Below are positions 20,394-20,761 of a DNA stretch of 20,761 nt, piece after piece. The stretch lies in contig WRJP01000010.1 in the NCBI GenBank assembly GCA_009778535.1, positions 1-20,761 on the forward strand, read 5' to 3'. The notes beneath the pieces are model-generated. The model searched no databases and had not been told where the DNA came from. It saw only the letters and a program-made list of their open reading frames with translations. Source of the stretch: Propionibacteriaceae bacterium (GTDB lineage Bacteria > Actinomycetota > Actinomycetes > Propionibacteriales > Propionibacteriaceae). Made by a program: the position numbers and the translations under genes. Each line of letters opens with the position of its first letter. Position 1 is the stretch's first letter.

Positions 20394-20761
20394 TCAAAAG
20401 TAGTTGAATCCGGCGCGGAAAGCCGAAATGTTGACCCGGACAAGTCCCGACGGGAGCCGCAGCGCTATTTGTTCTTCCCAAACCGCAGCCGTAAAACCGA
20501 GTTCCTTAGCCAAAACTCCAAGTAAGACGACGTTACTGCACTTTGAGTTGCCTAGCTGTTCGGCCAATTGCACTGCGGGAACTAAGCGTGCGTTCGCCGC
20601 TAACAAGGTGCTCGCAGCTTCTTCAGGCATGGAAGCATTGCCCGCCAAAACCGACAGCGGTTTGATCGTCTCCTCGCTTACAAAGAAACCCCCACCGACT
20701 TTTAGATATGGCAGATTACGCAAGGCTTCGGTGGTTTCAAACGCAATGATGTGGTCGGCAC
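20394..20761 (-). CDS. iorB: Indolepyruvate:ferredoxin oxidoreductase beta subunit, C-terminal part
   Basis: About 122 codons are visible and the 5' end lies beyond the right edge. Reading from the edge gives ADHIIAFETTEALRNLPYLK, a hallmark of IorB, the gamma-domain-like subunit of the enzyme that oxidises indole-, phenyl- and hydroxyphenylpyruvate to arylacetyl-CoA with reduction of ferredoxin. Then come MPEEAASTLL, LAEQLGNSKCSNVVLLGVLA and VNISAFRAGF, all as in the family's C-terminal half. The TTG at 20723 is an internal Leu. It converges on paaK-ACT. iorA is expected just outside the window, which would complete an aromatic amino acid fermentation module (inference). The enzyme is oxygen-sensitive in known cases, pointing to anaerobic growth. 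Confidence 0.9.
   Translation of the reverse strand, partial: ADHIIAFETTEALRNLPYLKVGGGFFVSEETIKPLSVLAGNASMPEEAASTLLAANARLVPAVQLAEQLGNSKCSNVVLLGVLAKELGFTAAVWEEQIALRLPSGLVRVNISAFRAGFNYF

Noticed and set aside
20724..20761. Start of iorB at the TTG at 20723
   Set aside because: The frame continues to the window edge with the conserved ADHIIAFETTEA sequence, so the TTG is an internal Leu and the gene is simply cut by the edge.

Overview
The window looks like chromosomal DNA of an actinobacterium (Actinomycetota) of middling GC content. The NAD+ synthetase, the MapB-like methionine aminopeptidase, the folC gene, the RNase E/G with a huge Arg/Lys/Ala/Pro-rich N-terminus and the paired radical-SAM proteins are all actinobacterial in style. 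Several genes show a -10 box with the start codon only a few bases downstream, which suggests leaderless transcripts. An indolepyruvate:ferredoxin oxidoreductase subunit next to a PaaK-type ligase and a double-ACT protein points to an anaerobic or fermentative lifestyle (inference). I see no tRNA, rRNA, CRISPR array, phage or insertion sequence.

Layout, left to right. (1) 1-680: the 3' end of ung, convergent with a small SRPBCC/AHSA1-like gene. (2) 681-1323: 640 bp without a convincing gene, holding two candidate structured RNAs on the + strand. Each ends in a strong intrinsic terminator, and the two terminators are inverted copies of each other. (3) 1324-2886: a NUDIX hydrolase tail-to-tail overlapping a Bax inhibitor-1/YccA membrane protein. 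(4) 3036-5117: a two-domain NAD+ synthetase whose glutaminase domain has lost two of its three catalytic residues. (5) 13192 down to 5180, minus strand: folC, a CPBP-family membrane protease, a B12-binding-like radical SAM protein (TIGR03960), its TIGR03936/DUF2344 partner, then RNase E/G after a 217-bp leader. (6) 13264-15360, plus strand: a redox operon of a DoxX/MauE-like membrane protein and two membrane-anchored DsbA-like thiol oxidoreductases. (7) 16279-15419, minus: methionine aminopeptidase; 16916-16372, minus: a putative toxin-antitoxin pair with an ATGA overlap. (8) 17076-18353: a ferric-reductase-like haem/flavin membrane oxidoreductase. (9) 18434-20166: paaK and a double-ACT gene (ATGA overlap), convergent with the 3' part of iorB, which runs off the right edge. 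The 227-bp gap before iorB is packed with palindromic repeats.

The most unusual items are the NAD+ synthetase with Glu52 to Gln and Cys176 to Ser changes, which predicts an ammonia-only enzyme in a family that normally uses glutamine, and the unassigned structured RNA region at about 700-1228. The radical-SAM pair next to RNase E/G and the MauE-DsbA-DsbA operon are recognisable but poorly characterised systems. All assignments were made by eye from motifs; no database or folding program was run.
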